A model generated the notes under the pieces. The model was not told where the DNA came from and did not search any database. It saw only the letters and a list, made by a program, of their open reading frames with translations. A program made the position numbers and the translations under genes. 64,000 nt of DNA from Pseudogemmobacter hezensis (GTDB lineage Bacteria; Pseudomonadota; Alphaproteobacteria; Rhodobacterales; Rhodobacteraceae). The stretch covers positions 173,356 to 237,355 of the forward strand of contig NZ_JABJXT010000006.1 in the NCBI RefSeq assembly GCF_013155295.1, given 5' to 3'. Position 1 is the first letter of the stretch, and each line of letters opens with the position of its first letter. Shown one piece after another: positions 1 to 9,623 of the stretch.

Positions 1-76
1 CGCAATGCCTCAGATCAGTATCACACAAGCCGACCGGATGTTCCGGCCCCGGCGGGTCACTGTGAAAGGTGTAAAG

Positions 77-943
77 ATGAAAAAGGTTGCTCTCTTCGCT
101 ACCGCTTCGGCTCTGTCGCTGTCGCTGGCTGCGCCGCTCTTCGCGCAAACTGAAATTACCGGTATCAGAGCCGTTGAAGATCGCATTGAGGATCTCCAGT
201 ATGACGCGAACCGTGACATGAATCGTGCTCGCGATGAGTTCCGCTTCGGTTCGCCCGATCAGCGCCAGGGCCTCTCGGGCTCGGCCTCGCTGGGCTTCTC
301 GGGTAAAACCGGCAACAATGAATCGCAGGAACTGGCTATCGGCCTGCGCATCCGTCACGCTGCCGGCCCGTTCGTTCAGACCATCGGCGCTGTGCTTGAC
401 TATGCAGAATCGAACAACCGTTCGACCAAGAAGGACGTGTTCGCCATCTATGACGCGAACTACTACTTCAACGACAAGGTCTATGGCTTCATCCTGGGCC
501 GCGTTCAGTCGGACGGCAAGGCTGATGAACTGAGCGCTGATCAGATCGCCGCTGGCAACACGCTGCGCGACAACGTGAAGCGCGACGCTTTCCTTGGCTT
601 TGGTCCGGGCTACCGTGTGGTGAACACCGATGACGTGGCATGGCGTGTCCAGGCTGGTATCGGTATCAGCTATCTGCAGTATGGCGATGACAGCTCGGTG
701 ACCGAAGAAACAGGGATCGTTTCGTCGCGCCTCTTCTACAAGATCAACGACAATGTCTTCCTGACCAATGACACCGACGTTCTGAAATCGGACACTGCTC
801 TGCGGGCCAACAACGACTTTGGTGTGAACTTCAAGATCTCTGACGCAATGTCGACCCGCGTCAGCTATCTGACCGAGTATAACGAGAGCCGTGCGATCCG
901 CACCGACAACAAGCTGGGCGTCTCGATCGTCTTTGGCTTCTGA
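77..943 (+). CDS. DUF481 family outer-membrane protein
   Basis: Predicted outer-membrane beta-barrel of the DUF481 (YdiY-like, 'salt-induced outer membrane protein') family, 288 residues. The chosen ATG at 77 gives a clean Sec signal peptide (MKK, hydrophobic stretch, cleavage near LFA-Q at residue 23); an upstream in-frame ATG at 5 would bury it. The mature part is rich in alternating aromatic/polar strands such as FAIYDANYYFNDKVYGF and ends in Phe (VSIVFGF), the C-terminal signature recognised by the Bam machinery. The role of the family is not settled. A strong terminator follows at 984, so it is probably monocistronic. The start of any upstream regulatory region is cut by the window edge. 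Confidence 0.85.
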   Translation: MKKVALFATASALSLSLAAPLFAQTEITGIRAVEDRIEDLQYDANRDMNRARDEFRFGSPDQRQGLSGSASLGFSGKTGNNESQELAIGLRIRHAAGPFVQTIGAVLDYAESNNRSTKKDVFAIYDANYYFNDKVYGFILGRVQSDGKADELSADQIAAGNTLRDNVKRDAFLGFGPGYRVVNTDDVAWRVQAGIGISYLQYGDDSSVTEETGIVSSRLFYKINDNVFLTNDTDVLKSDTALRANNDFGVNFKISDAMSTRVSYLTEYNESRAIRTDNKLGVSIVFGF

Positions 944-983
944 GGCTGACTTAGCCTGATTGACTTCAAGGGGAATTGAAAAC

Positions 984-1016
984 TCCGGGGGCGCGTCTGC
1001 GCCCCCGGAATTTTTA
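984..1016 (+). terminator. Rho-independent terminator of the DUF481 gene
   Basis: A perfect 11-bp stem (TCCGGGGGCGC, 984-994, with its complement at 999-1009), loop GTCT, followed by TTTTTT-like sequence to 1016. It lies 40 bases after the stop codon. Confidence 0.9.
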
Positions 1017-1158
1017 TATCCGGCCGGCCTTTGTGCTTTCGCGGCGGGGCAGGCCCTGGCCGAGGCTTGCCGCCCTGCGCAGGGCAGGACTTGGCAAGAT
1101 TGACGGAATCCCTGTAAGACGGGGCAAGACAGTATTGACGGCAGGAAGGCCCAGGACC

Positions 1159-1860
1159 TTGAGCGACTCCTCCAGCTTCATTGATGAAGTCACCGAAGAA
1201 CTCCGCCGTGAGCGGTTTACCAAAGCTTTTCGCCGTTGGGGCTGGCTGGGTGGCGTGCTGATCGTCGGCATCGTCGCGGGCACGGCCTGGACGCAATATG
1301 CCAAATCGCGGGATGCGGGAATCGCCCAGAACTTCGGCGATGCGCTGATCGAGGCGATGGATACCGGCTCGCCCGAGGCCCGGCGTGAGGCGCTGGCCGC
1401 CGTTCCGGCGCAGGGCCAGCAGCTGGTGATCCGCGAGTTGATCGCCGCCTCTGACCCGGCCGAGGACCGCGTAGCGACGCTGGCGGCGCTGGATCAGGTG
1501 ATTGCCGATACCGCGCTTGCGCCCGTCTGGCGCGATCTGGCGATCCTGCGCCGGGCGATTGTGGCCGGGCCGGACACCCCACTGGCAGAGCGGCGCAGCG
1601 CCCTTGGGGGGATTGCGGTCGCAGGCCGCCCCTACCGGGCGCTTGCAGCCGAGCAGCTGGCCTATCTGCTGATCGAAGAGGGCAAGATTCCCGAGGCGAT
1701 TGCCGCCCTGAACCAGCTTGCGACCGAGCAGGATGCCAGTGGCCCGCTCAGGGCGCGTTCGGGCCAGATCGTGGTCGCGCTTGGCGGCAAGCCCGCTGAA
1801 ATCATCACCGATATTGCCCCCGCTGCACCAGCGCCCGGGCCGGATGCGGAACAAGAGTAA
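1159..1860 (+). CDS. TPR-like inner-membrane protein (YfgM/CpoB-type TPR_21 domain)
   Basis: About 233 residues. The N-terminus (SDSSSFIDEVTEELRRER) and the single transmembrane segment near residues 28-46, followed by an alpha-helical Ala/Leu-rich periplasmic domain, fit the tetratricopeptide-repeat family PF09976 (YfgM-like, an ancillary Sec translocon subunit in E. coli). I place the start at the TTG at 1159 because it has GGAAGG 9 bases upstream and begins exactly at the conserved family N-terminus; the frame is open further upstream to 976, but that part runs through the preceding terminator. The gene is followed by bamB, and the BamB neighbour agrees with a role in envelope protein export or quality control. 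The function is inferred from the family only. Confidence 0.75.
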   Translation: MSDSSSFIDEVTEELRRERFTKAFRRWGWLGGVLIVGIVAGTAWTQYAKSRDAGIAQNFGDALIEAMDTGSPEARREALAAVPAQGQQLVIRELIAASDPAEDRVATLAALDQVIADTALAPVWRDLAILRRAIVAGPDTPLAERRSALGGIAVAGRPYRALAAEQLAYLLIEEGKIPEAIAALNQLATEQDASGPLRARSGQIVVALGGKPAEIITDIAPAAPAPGPDAEQE

Positions 1861-1956
1861 CGACCGCAGGCCCTCGGGCGTGACCGCCCGGGAATTTGCG
1901 CGGCGCGTATGTGTGATACGGGCTCAATGAGTGGGCAGAGATGCCAGAGGACGGAT

Positions 1957-3306
1957 ATGAAGGGGCACGGCGTGGGCAAGAAACAGCGGATCGGCGGGCT
2001 GATGGGCGCGGTTGCGGGGCTGGCCCTGCTGGCCGCCTGTGGCAATAAAGAGCTGATCCTGCCGGGCGAGCGGATCGATGTGCGTGACGTGCTTGAGGGC
2101 TCGGCCTCGCGTGAGGCGGGCCCGGTGGCGCGCTCTGCACCGATCAGCCTGCCCGCGCAGCAAAACAACGCCGAATGGGCGCAGCGCGGTGGCAATGTGC
2201 GCCATGATGCGCCCCATGCAGCGCTTCGCGCCACCCCGCAGCTGGCCTTTGCCACCACCATCGGCGAGGGCTCTTCGCGCCGCTTCCGTATCGCCGCCGC
2301 CCCGGTTGTCGCGGGCGGACGGGTGTTTACGCTGGATGCGGCAATGGTCGTGGCCGGGGTTTCGACCGGCGGGCAGCTTTTGTGGCAGACCGATCTGACG
2401 CCGGCGACGGATCGCGGCGGCCGGGTCTCGGGTGGTGGTCTGGCCGCAGATGGCGGCCGGCTTTACGCCTCGACCGCTTATGGCGAAGTGGTTGCGATGG
2501 ATGCGGCCTCGGGCCGGATGCTGTGGCGTCAGCGCGTTGACAGCCCGATCCAGGGGGCACCTGCGGTTGCGGATGGGGTGGTCTATGTCACCGGGCGTGA
2601 TGGCTCGGCCTGGGCGATTGGCGCGAATGACGGCAAGGTGCAATGGCAGGTTGTCGGCACGCCAGGGCCTGCGGGCTATCTGGGGTCTGCGGCGCCCACG
2701 GTTGCAGACCGGGCGGTGATCTTCCCCTCGGGGGCTGCGGATCTGATCGCGGTCATGAAGATCGGCGGCGGCAATAAGATGTGGCAGAAATCGGTCGCAG
2801 GGCGGCGCCCCGGCATCGCCTATGGCGAGGCGCAGGATGTGACGGGCGATGCGGCGCTTGTGGGCGGCACGCTTTACACCGGCACCGCGGTCGGGCGCAC
2901 CGTCGCCATGGACGCCACCTCGGGCGAGCGGATCTGGGACGCGGAAGAGGGCGCTCTGGGCCCGCTGGCAGTTGCGGGCGGCTCGGTTTTCCTTGTGTCG
3001 GATGAGGCGCGTCTGGCGCGTCTGAATGCCAGCACCGGCGAGGTGATCTGGGCGGTCGAGCTGCCCTATTTCACCGCCGAAAAGGTGAAAAAGCGCAAGG
3101 CGATCACCGCCCATTACGGCCCGGTTCTGGCAGGCGGGCGGCTTTGGGTTGCCTCGTCTGACGGGGTGCTGCGCGGCTTCTCGCCCGTTGATGGCAGCCT
3201 GGTTGCCACTGTTGAAATTCCCGGCGGAGCGGCGACCCAGCCTGCAGTCGCGGGGGGCACGCTTTACGTCGTCTCGAATGACGGGCAACTTCTGGCTTTC
3301 CGCTGA
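1957..3306 (+). CDS. bamB: Outer-membrane assembly lipoprotein BamB (PQQ-like beta-propeller)
   Basis: About 449 residues. The N-terminus is a lipoprotein signal with the lipobox LLAAC (Cys28), then repeated beta-propeller blades with motifs such as GGRVFTLDA, GRLYASTAYGEVVAMDAASG and GVVYVTGRDGSAWAI, each ending in a Trp-containing strand (LLWQTDL, MLWRQRV, VQWQVVG). This is the PQQ-like fold of BamB, a periplasmic-face lipoprotein of the BAM complex that inserts beta-barrels in the outer membrane. Start at ATG 1957 is supported by AGAGGA about 6 bases before it; in-frame starts at 1909 and 1927 are possible but less natural. It sits 43 bases upstream of der, as in many proteobacteria, where bamB and der share a transcript. 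Confidence 0.88.
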   Translation: MKGHGVGKKQRIGGLMGAVAGLALLAACGNKELILPGERIDVRDVLEGSASREAGPVARSAPISLPAQQNNAEWAQRGGNVRHDAPHAALRATPQLAFATTIGEGSSRRFRIAAAPVVAGGRVFTLDAAMVVAGVSTGGQLLWQTDLTPATDRGGRVSGGGLAADGGRLYASTAYGEVVAMDAASGRMLWRQRVDSPIQGAPAVADGVVYVTGRDGSAWAIGANDGKVQWQVVGTPGPAGYLGSAAPTVADRAVIFPSGAADLIAVMKIGGGNKMWQKSVAGRRPGIAYGEAQDVTGDAALVGGTLYTGTAVGRTVAMDATSGERIWDAEEGALGPLAVAGGSVFLVSDEARLARLNASTGEVIWAVELPYFTAEKVKKRKAITAHYGPVLAGGRLWVASSDGVLRGFSPVDGSLVATVEIPGGAATQPAVAGGTLYVVSNDGQLLAFR

Positions 3307-3349
3307 GGTCTTTCCCGTGTAACTGGGCGAGCTTCAGGAGATCTGCGCC

Positions 3350-4828
3350 ATGAGCTTCACACTCGCCATTGTCGGCCGCCCCAATGTCGGCAAGTCCACG
3401 CTGTTCAACCGGCTTGTGGGCCGCAAGCTGGCGCTGGTCGATGACCAGCCCGGCGTCACCCGCGACCTGCGCGAGGGGGATGCGAAACTTTTCGACCTGC
3501 GCTTTACCGTGATCGACACGGCGGGGCTGGAAGAGGTTACCGATGACAGCCTGCAGGGCCGCATGCGCCGCCTGACCGAACGCGCGGTCGAGATGGCAGA
3601 TGTCTGCCTTTTCGTGATCGACGGGCGGGCAGGGGTGACGGCCACGGATGAAACCTTCGCCGAGATCCTGCGCAAGAAGAACGCCCGCGTGATCCTTGGC
3701 GTGAACAAGGCCGAGGGCAAGGCAGGCGATGCCGGCGCGCTTGAGGCCTATAGCCTTGGCCTTGGTGAACCCGTGCGGATGTCTGCCGAACATGGCGAGG
3801 GGATGGATGATCTGTACCACATCCTGCGCCCCTTTGAGGAAGAATTCGCCGCGCGCGAGGCCGAGATCACGCCCGAAACCGATCTCGACCTGCCCGAGGA
3901 CAGCGAGTTCGACAGTGATGATGAGGATGCCGATGAAAGCTGGCGTCCCTCGGTCACCAAACCTTTGCAGATCGCGGTGATCGGCCGCCCGAATGCGGGC
4001 AAATCGACACTGGTGAACAAGATCCTTGGCGAGGACCGGATGCTGACCGGGCCAGAGGCCGGGATCACCCGCGATGCGATCTCGATCAGGACCGAGTGGC
4101 AGGGCACCCCGATCCGTATCTGGGATACGGCGGGCATGCGCAAAAAGGCGCGGGTGACGGAAAAGCTGGAGAAGCTTTCCGTCTCGGATGGACTGCGGGC
4201 CGTGCGCTTTGCCGAGGTCGTCGTGGTCCTTCTGGACAATGAGATCCCCTTTGAGACCCAGGATCTGCGGATCGCCGATTTCGCCGAGACCGAGGGCAGG
4301 GCGGTCGTGGTGGCGATCAACAAATGGGATCTGGAAACCGACCGCCAGGACAAGCTGGCCGAGCTGAAAGAGATGTTCGAGCGGCTGCTGCCGCAGCTGC
4401 GCGGTGCGCCGCTGGTCACCATTTCCGGCAAGACCGGGCGCGGCATGGACCGTCTGCATGACGCGATCCTGCGCGCCCATGCGGTCTGGAACCGCCGGGT
4501 GGCGACGGCACGGCTGAACTCCTGGCTTTCGGCCATGACCGAGGCGCATCCGCCGCCCGCGCCGGGCGGGCACCGCATCAAGATGCGCTATATCACCCAG
4601 GCCAAGACCCGGCCGCCGGGTTTCGTTATCAAATGCTCGCGCCCTGATGAGCTGCCCGAAAGCTATAAACGCTATCTGGTCAATGGCTTGCGCGATCACT
4701 TTGACATGCCTGGCACGCCGATCCGGTTGTTCCTGCGCGGCCAGGGCGATCAGAACCCGTTCCGGGAAAAGAAGTTCCACACCCCCTCGCGGCTGCGCAA
4801 GCACCAGGGGAAACAGGTCAAGAAGTAA
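3350..4828 (+). CDS. der: Ribosome-biogenesis GTPase Der (EngA)
   Basis: 492 residues with the two tandem GTPase domains that define Der. Domain 1 has the P-loop GRPNVGKST at residues 9-17, DTAGLE and NKAE. Domain 2 begins near residue 203 with [20 protein letters not shown] and NKWD. The acidic linker ([15 protein letters not shown]) joins them, and a KH-like domain ends in a basic tail. Der acts late in 50S ribosomal subunit assembly and is normally essential. AGGAG lies 9 bases before the ATG. It follows bamB by 43 bases. Confidence 0.97.
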   Translation: MSFTLAIVGRPNVGKSTLFNRLVGRKLALVDDQPGVTRDLREGDAKLFDLRFTVIDTAGLEEVTDDSLQGRMRRLTERAVEMADVCLFVIDGRAGVTATDETFAEILRKKNARVILGVNKAEGKAGDAGALEAYSLGLGEPVRMSAEHGEGMDDLYHILRPFEEEFAAREAEITPETDLDLPEDSEFDSDDEDADESWRPSVTKPLQIAVIGRPNAGKSTLVNKILGEDRMLTGPEAGITRDAISIRTEWQGTPIRIWDTAGMRKKARVTEKLEKLSVSDGLRAVRFAEVVVVLLDNEIPFETQDLRIADFAETEGRAVVVAINKWDLETDRQDKLAELKEMFERLLPQLRGAPLVTISGKTGRGMDRLHDAILRAHAVWNRRVATARLNSWLSAMTEAHPPPAPGGHRIKMRYITQAKTRPPGFVIKCSRPDELPESYKRYLVNGLRDHFDMPGTPIRLFLRGQGDQNPFREKKFHTPSRLRKHQGKQVKK

Positions 4829-5011
4829 CGGTTGCAGGCGCTCGGTTTCGGGGCGCATTTCTATGGGCTGGTCTGCCGCGCCCTTTGCGGCAGATCCCCG
4901 CACAGATCACGGCCCAGGGCCCCTGGACAGAGCCTGACCGACCCAGACCGATCCGGGGCCGAAAGCGATATGCCTCTCGTGCAGTGAGGGCCAAGCCAAC
5001 AGGATTACAGC

Positions 5012-7507
5012 ATGCCCGTCGTCACTGTCATCGTCCCGGCCTATAACGCAGGCGCCTATCTGGATGCGACGCTGGCCTCGATCAGCAAACAGAATTTCCG
5101 GGATTTCGAATGTATCGTCGTTGACGATTTTTCCGACGACAACACCTTTGAGATCGCCAAAAACTGGCGGGCCAAAGATCGCCGGATCCGGGTGGTCATG
5201 CAGCGGGCGCGGGCAGGGGTCTCGGCGGCCAGAAACACCGGACTGAGGGCCTCGAACAGCCCGCTGGTCTGTTTTCTGGATGCCGATGATTTGATGATGC
5301 ATGACAGTCTGGTGCTGCGGCTGCGGGCCTATCAGCAGGCGCTTCGTGCCGATCCAGAGGGCGCGGGCCGGGTTGCGGGCAGCTATTGCGCCAGCCAGAG
5401 CATCCCCGAAGAGGCGAAATCGCCGCCGCCCAGCCGCCCGATGGTGCTGTCACCGCTGGGTTTTGCGACGACGGGCGGGGCTTGCCCCTTCAACGCCAAT
5501 CAGCCGCTGATCCGCACCGATGTGCTTTATGAATGCGGTGGTTTCAACGAGGCGATGGATCAGGCCGAGGATTATGACCTCTGGGCGCGGATCCTGCGGG
5601 CGGGCTATTGGTTCATGCCGGCCCCCCATGTCGCGGTTACCTATCGCAATCGCCGGGGCAGCGCGGTGCGCAAGGCGCCTGTGCGGCATCTGACCAACTC
5701 GCTGGCGCTTTATGACAGTGCGCTGCAAAGCCTGGATGCGGACGCCCTGGGGCGCTCGCCGTATCGGCTGATCCGGCCCTTTGGCGATTACGCGCATCAG
5801 GCGGGCAAGGCGGGCCGTATTTTGCAGTTTTCCGGCATGTCGATGGCCGCACCCGATGCGCCGCCGCTGGCAGAGATTGCCGCAAGGATCACCGCGCAGC
5901 TGCCAGACCTTGGCCATGTGGTGGCCCCCGCGAAGCCGGTTCGCAGACAGGTAGAAGAGGGCATCCGCCGTCAGCTGTCAGGCCCGGTTCCCGAAGAGAT
6001 GGAGCCACAGCTCGACCAGCTTTTGCAGATGCTGGCCGAGGCCCCGCCGCCCGCCAGCGTTTATGAAAGCACTGACGCGACCGCATTCGGCCCTTACGGA
6101 GAGGCGGATCAGGATCGGCTCTGGCATCCTGCTCGCCAGGCTGAGGCCGATATCCTCTTCCTGCCGCATAAGGATTATCACGCCTGGACGATCGGCCTGT
6201 TTGCGCCTGCGCTGCAGCGGCTGGGGATCAGCTTTGCCGTGGTCGATCTTGCCGCCACCTGGCGTGAGGGCGGCGTGCGGCAGGTGGCCGAGGATCTGGG
6301 CCTGCCGCTGATCCGCTATGGCGAGGTGGCGCTTGGCCGCTATGCGCCGCGCCTTGTGGTCGCCTTCAACGACTGGGACTATGTCACCCGCCCAATCCTG
6401 GTGGCAGCTCAGGAGGCCGGGATTGCCACCGCCGCCATTGTCGAGGGCATCCAGGACTATCTCGACAAGGATACGGGCCGCCCGCGTCACGCCTATCGCA
6501 CGGCGCAGACCGTCTTGCTGCCCGGTGCCTTTGACCGCCGCTATTTCCCGCAAGACGGCGCGCAACATCTTGAAGTGGTTGGCATTCCCCGGATCGAGCA
6601 TCTGCGCAGCCAGCCCCGCCCGAGCCGCCCGCCCGCAGGGCCTGGCGCAAAGGTTCTGATCAATTCGAATTTTTCGCATAATGTGCTGGTCGAAAAGCGC
6701 GACCTCTGGCTGCGTCAGGTGGTTGAGGCTGTTCAGGCCGCAGGCATGGTGCCGGTGATCAGCCGCCACCCCGAGGATCGCGGAACGCTTTTCCCGGAAT
6801 TTGTCACCGATCAGGATTTCTACACCGCGATCCAGGACTGCAGCCTCTCGGTGCAACGCTTTGCCTCGGGGATCCTTGAAGCGCTGGCGATCAATGTGCC
6901 GGTGATCTATTTCAACCCGCATGGCGAAGAGGTGGACAAGTTCAGCTCTGACCCAATGGGGGCCTATCCGGTCGCCCTTACCCCCGAGGCACTGTCGGCG
7001 GCGCTGGCGGATTTGCCGAACTGGCAGCAGGCGGCTTTGGCGGCGGCCCCGGCCTTCCTCGACCACCACGCAGGCGCGCCCAAAGGCGATACCGCCACCA
7101 GCACCGCAGAGGCGCTGGTGCGTGCGATGGGGGCAAAGCCGGATGATGCGGTGCTGGATCGCTTCTCGCATAATCTGCGGGTGCTGGACTTTGAGACCCA
7201 GTCCCTGACCCGCCGCGTCAATCTGTTTGAGGATCCGGCCACCGCGATTGCCCAGCTGCGCGAGATGACCGCCCGCCCTGAATTCCAGCCTGTCTCATCA
7301 GAGAGCATGCGGCTTTGGTCGCTGCAGACCGTCAAAGAACCTAATGCTCAGCCGACTGTCAGGCGTTCCGGGCTGGTCTGGCGGATTCGGATGCGGCTGC
7401 ACAACCGGCTGGAGCGGGCCTATATGGCAACCGCCCGCTGGCCGCGACTGCAGGCGCGGTTGCGGGGGATGGCCGAATATTACCGCCGTCGGTTCTGGCC
7501 GCTTTGA
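5012..7507 (+). CDS. Two-part glycosyltransferase (GT2 domain plus GT-B-like C-terminal half)
   Basis: 831 residues. The first about 240 residues are a classic family-2 glycosyltransferase: VTVIVPAYNAG at the N-terminus, the IVVDDFSDD nucleotide-binding segment, AARNTGL, the DxD-type motif LDADD near residue 92, and EDYDLWARI near the acceptor site. The second half (about residues 370-720) contains ILFLPHKDYHAWT, VAFNDWDYVTRP, VEGIQDYL, VLLPGAFDRRYF and VISRHPEDRG, which look like a GT-B or CDP-glycerol-transferase-type fold, so the protein may make two transfers in a surface polysaccharide. The acceptor and sugar are unknown. It starts 183 bases after der and ends before a two-way terminator. 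A short basic C-terminus (RLRGMAEYYRRRFWPL) may contact the membrane. Confidence 0.75.
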   Translation: MPVVTVIVPAYNAGAYLDATLASISKQNFRDFECIVVDDFSDDNTFEIAKNWRAKDRRIRVVMQRARAGVSAARNTGLRASNSPLVCFLDADDLMMHDSLVLRLRAYQQALRADPEGAGRVAGSYCASQSIPEEAKSPPPSRPMVLSPLGFATTGGACPFNANQPLIRTDVLYECGGFNEAMDQAEDYDLWARILRAGYWFMPAPHVAVTYRNRRGSAVRKAPVRHLTNSLALYDSALQSLDADALGRSPYRLIRPFGDYAHQAGKAGRILQFSGMSMAAPDAPPLAEIAARITAQLPDLGHVVAPAKPVRRQVEEGIRRQLSGPVPEEMEPQLDQLLQMLAEAPPPASVYESTDATAFGPYGEADQDRLWHPARQAEADILFLPHKDYHAWTIGLFAPALQRLGISFAVVDLAATWREGGVRQVAEDLGLPLIRYGEVALGRYAPRLVVAFNDWDYVTRPILVAAQEAGIATAAIVEGIQDYLDKDTGRPRHAYRTAQTVLLPGAFDRRYFPQDGAQHLEVVGIPRIEHLRSQPRPSRPPAGPGAKVLINSNFSHNVLVEKRDLWLRQVVEAVQAAGMVPVISRHPEDRGTLFPEFVTDQDFYTAIQDCSLSVQRFASGILEALAINVPVIYFNPHGEEVDKFSSDPMGAYPVALTPEALSAALADLPNWQQAALAAAPAFLDHHAGAPKGDTATSTAEALVRAMGAKPDDAVLDRFSHNLRVLDFETQSLTRRVNLFEDPATAIAQLREMTARPEFQPVSSESMRLWSLQTVKEPNAQPTVRRSGLVWRIRMRLHNRLERAYMATARWPRLQARLRGMAEYYRRRFWPL

Positions 7508-7545
7508 TCCAGGCTTCGGTGCCTTAACTCATTGCACCCAAAAAG

Positions 7546-7575
7546 AAACGCCGCTCCAGGGGGGCGGCGTTTTTC
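7546..7575. terminator. Bidirectional terminator between the glycosyltransferase gene and serS
   Basis: The inverted repeat AAACGCCGC (7546-7554) / GCGGCGTTT (7564-7572) has an A-run on the left and a T-run on the right, so it can end transcripts from both converging genes. Confidence 0.85.
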
Positions 7576-7620
7576 ATGGCGGATGGTTCGACGCGGATTG
7601 TTTGACCGGGGGCGGCCTGA

Positions 7621-8913
7621 TCAGCTTAGCACGCCGTCAGCGCCGATCCGGGTTTTGCCCCCCATATAGCGATGAAGGACCTCGGGGATTTCGACCGATC
7701 CATCCGCTTGCTGGCCGTTTTCCAGCACCGCAATCAGGCAGCGCCCGACCGCAAGGCCAGAGCCGTTCAGGGTGGCGATGAACTCGGGCTTGCCGCCCTC
7801 GGCGGGGCGGAAACGCGCATTCATCCGCCGCGCCTGGAACTGGCCGCAGGTCGAGATCGACGAGATCTCGCGGTAGCGGTTCTGCCCCGGCAGCCAGACC
7901 TCGATGTCATGGGTCTTTTGCGCCCCGAACCCCATATCCCCGGTGCAAAGCACCACCGTGCGATAGGGCAGGCCCAGCTTTTGCAGGATCGCCTCGGCCT
8001 GGGTGGTCATGCGCTCATGCTCGGCCAAAGCGGTCTCGGGCGTGCAAAGCGTCACCATCTCGACCTTTTCGAACTGGTGCTGGCGCAGCATGCCGGTGGT
8101 GTCCTTGCCCGCAGACCCGGCCTCGGAACGGAAGCATTGGGTATGCGCGGTCATCCGGACGGGCAGCGAAGCCGCGTCAAGGATCTCGCCAGCGGCGGAA
8201 TTGGTCAGCGTGACCTCGGATGTCGGGATCAGCCACCAGCCATTGGTGGTTTCATAGCTGTCCTCGGCGAATTTCGGCAGCTGGTTGGTGCCAAACATCG
8301 CCTCGGATTTGACCAGAACCGGAGTCCAGACCTCGGTCAGGCCATGGTCCTCGACATGGGTGTCGATCATGAACTGCGCCAGCGCCCGGTGCAGCCGGAT
8401 CACCGCGCCCTTCAGCACCACGAACCGCGCCCCGGACAGTTTCGCCGCCGTGGCGAAATCCATGCCGGGCTTTACGCCTGCGATTTCAAAGTGTTCGACC
8501 GGGGTGAAGTCGAATGCAGCGGGCGTGCCCCAGCGGCGGATCTCGACATTGTCATCCTCATCGGCCCCTTCGGGCACCTCGTCCAGCGGCAGGTTCGGGA
8601 TGGTCGCCAGCTGCTCGCGCAGGCTGCGGTCCTCGGCATCGGCCTCGGCGGTCAGACGGGCGATCTCGGCCTTCTTCTCGGCCACAAGCGCGCGAAGGCG
8701 CTCAAATTCGGCCTCATCGCCTTTGGCTTTGGCAGCACCCACCTCTTTGCTGGCGCGGTTCTGCTCAGCCTGGGCGGTCTCGGCGGCGAGGATCTTCGTC
8801 CGGCGCGCCTCATCCAGCGCCAGCAGCGCAGGCGACAGCGCAGCCAGACCGCGACGGGACAGGGCCGCATCGAAAGCGGCGGGATTTTCGCGGATCATGC
8901 GGATATCATGCAT
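7621..8913 (-). CDS. serS: Seryl-tRNA synthetase
   Basis: 430 residues. The N-terminal antiparallel coiled-coil arm is visible as a long Ala/Glu/Arg-rich stretch (about residues 25-105). The class II catalytic core carries motif 2 ([20 protein letters not shown]) and motif 3 ([18 protein letters not shown]). It charges tRNA-Ser (and tRNA-Sec where present) with serine. The length is normal for a bacterial SerRS and the start [11 protein letters not shown] is the family consensus. It converges on the glycosyltransferase gene and diverges from yajC; the 289-base gap to yajC shows no further gene. Confidence 0.97.
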   Translation of the reverse strand: MHDIRMIRENPAAFDAALSRRGLAALSPALLALDEARRTKILAAETAQAEQNRASKEVGAAKAKGDEAEFERLRALVAEKKAEIARLTAEADAEDRSLREQLATIPNLPLDEVPEGADEDDNVEIRRWGTPAAFDFTPVEHFEIAGVKPGMDFATAAKLSGARFVVLKGAVIRLHRALAQFMIDTHVEDHGLTEVWTPVLVKSEAMFGTNQLPKFAEDSYETTNGWWLIPTSEVTLTNSAAGEILDAASLPVRMTAHTQCFRSEAGSAGKDTTGMLRQHQFEKVEMVTLCTPETALAEHERMTTQAEAILQKLGLPYRTVVLCTGDMGFGAQKTHDIEVWLPGQNRYREISSISTCGQFQARRMNARFRPAEGGKPEFIATLNGSGLAVGRCLIAVLENGQQADGSVEIPEVLHRYMGGKTRIGADGVLS

Positions 8914-9202
8914 GGAACTGGCCTCGCTGGCTTGCAGGAATTGCGTGAGGGCTTATGCCAGATGGTTGGGCCCGGGAAAAGAGGCAGGCTGCATTGCGGT
9001 GCTCTGGATTGTCTGCAGGCCGCCGGTAAGCGCCCTGTGATGCTTACGGCCCTGTCAGATCGTGCAGTTCCTCTGGCGCAGGGGACAAAAAGCGCTTAGA
9101 TGGGCCGATAATCACGAAGGCGGGCCGCCGACGGGCACCGTTTTCTAAAGACTCACACGGTTTTCACAGACCCACACGCCAAACGCCGGAGATTTCGCCC
9201 TC

Positions 9203-9535
9203 ATGTTCGTGACCCCCGCATTCGCCCAGACCGCCTCTGCAACCGGAACAGGCTCTGCCCTGGCTTCATTCGTGCCGCTGATCCTGATCTTCGGGATCAT
9301 GTATTTCCTGATGATCCGCCCGCAGCAGAAAAAGATGAAAGTGCACCGCGCCATGGTCGAGGCCCTGCGTCGTGGTGACCAGGTCGTCACCCAGGGCGGG
9401 ATCGTCGCCAAAGTGGTGAAGGTCCAGGAGGACGGCATGGTTGAGGTCGAGATCGCCGAGGGCGTGAAGGTGAAGGTTGTCAAACACACCATCACCCAGG
9501 TTCTGAACCGCACCGAGGCTGCTGCCTCGGCCTGA
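9203..9535 (+). CDS. yajC: Sec translocase accessory subunit YajC
   Basis: 110 residues with one N-terminal transmembrane helix (LASFVPLILIFGIMYFLMIR, about residues 17-36) followed by the family motif RPQQKKMKVH and a small cytoplasmic domain (LRRGDQVVTQGGIVAKV). YajC associates with SecDF at the Sec channel. The gene is the first of yajC-secD-secF and is separated from secD by a GC-rich hairpin that could tune downstream expression. Confidence 0.95.
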   Translation: MFVTPAFAQTASATGTGSALASFVPLILIFGIMYFLMIRPQQKKMKVHRAMVEALRRGDQVVTQGGIVAKVVKVQEDGMVEVEIAEGVKVKVVKHTITQVLNRTEAAASA

Positions 9536-9573
9536 ATAAGGGGCGTCCGGCCCCTGGGGCCGGCCCTCATTCT

Positions 9574-9600
9574 GCCGGCCCGCTACAGGGGCCGGCTTTC
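9574..9600 (+). terminator. Hairpin between yajC and secD (partial terminator/attenuator)
   Basis: GCCGGCCC (9574-9581) pairs with GGGCCGGC (9589-9596) around a 7-base loop and is followed by only three T residues. This short T-run suggests partial termination after yajC rather than a complete stop. Confidence 0.6.
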
Positions 9601-9623
9601 CTGTTGTGACTTCTGAGGCTGAC

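Noticed and set aside
976..1158. Upstream extension of the TPR protein
   Set aside because: It would run through the DUF481 terminator and has no conserved residues; TTG 1159 has a ribosome site.
3104..4903. Long minus-strand frame opposite der
   Set aside because: It mirrors der codon for codon, has no family signature and is Arg/Gln/His-rich, typical of an antisense shadow in GC-rich DNA.
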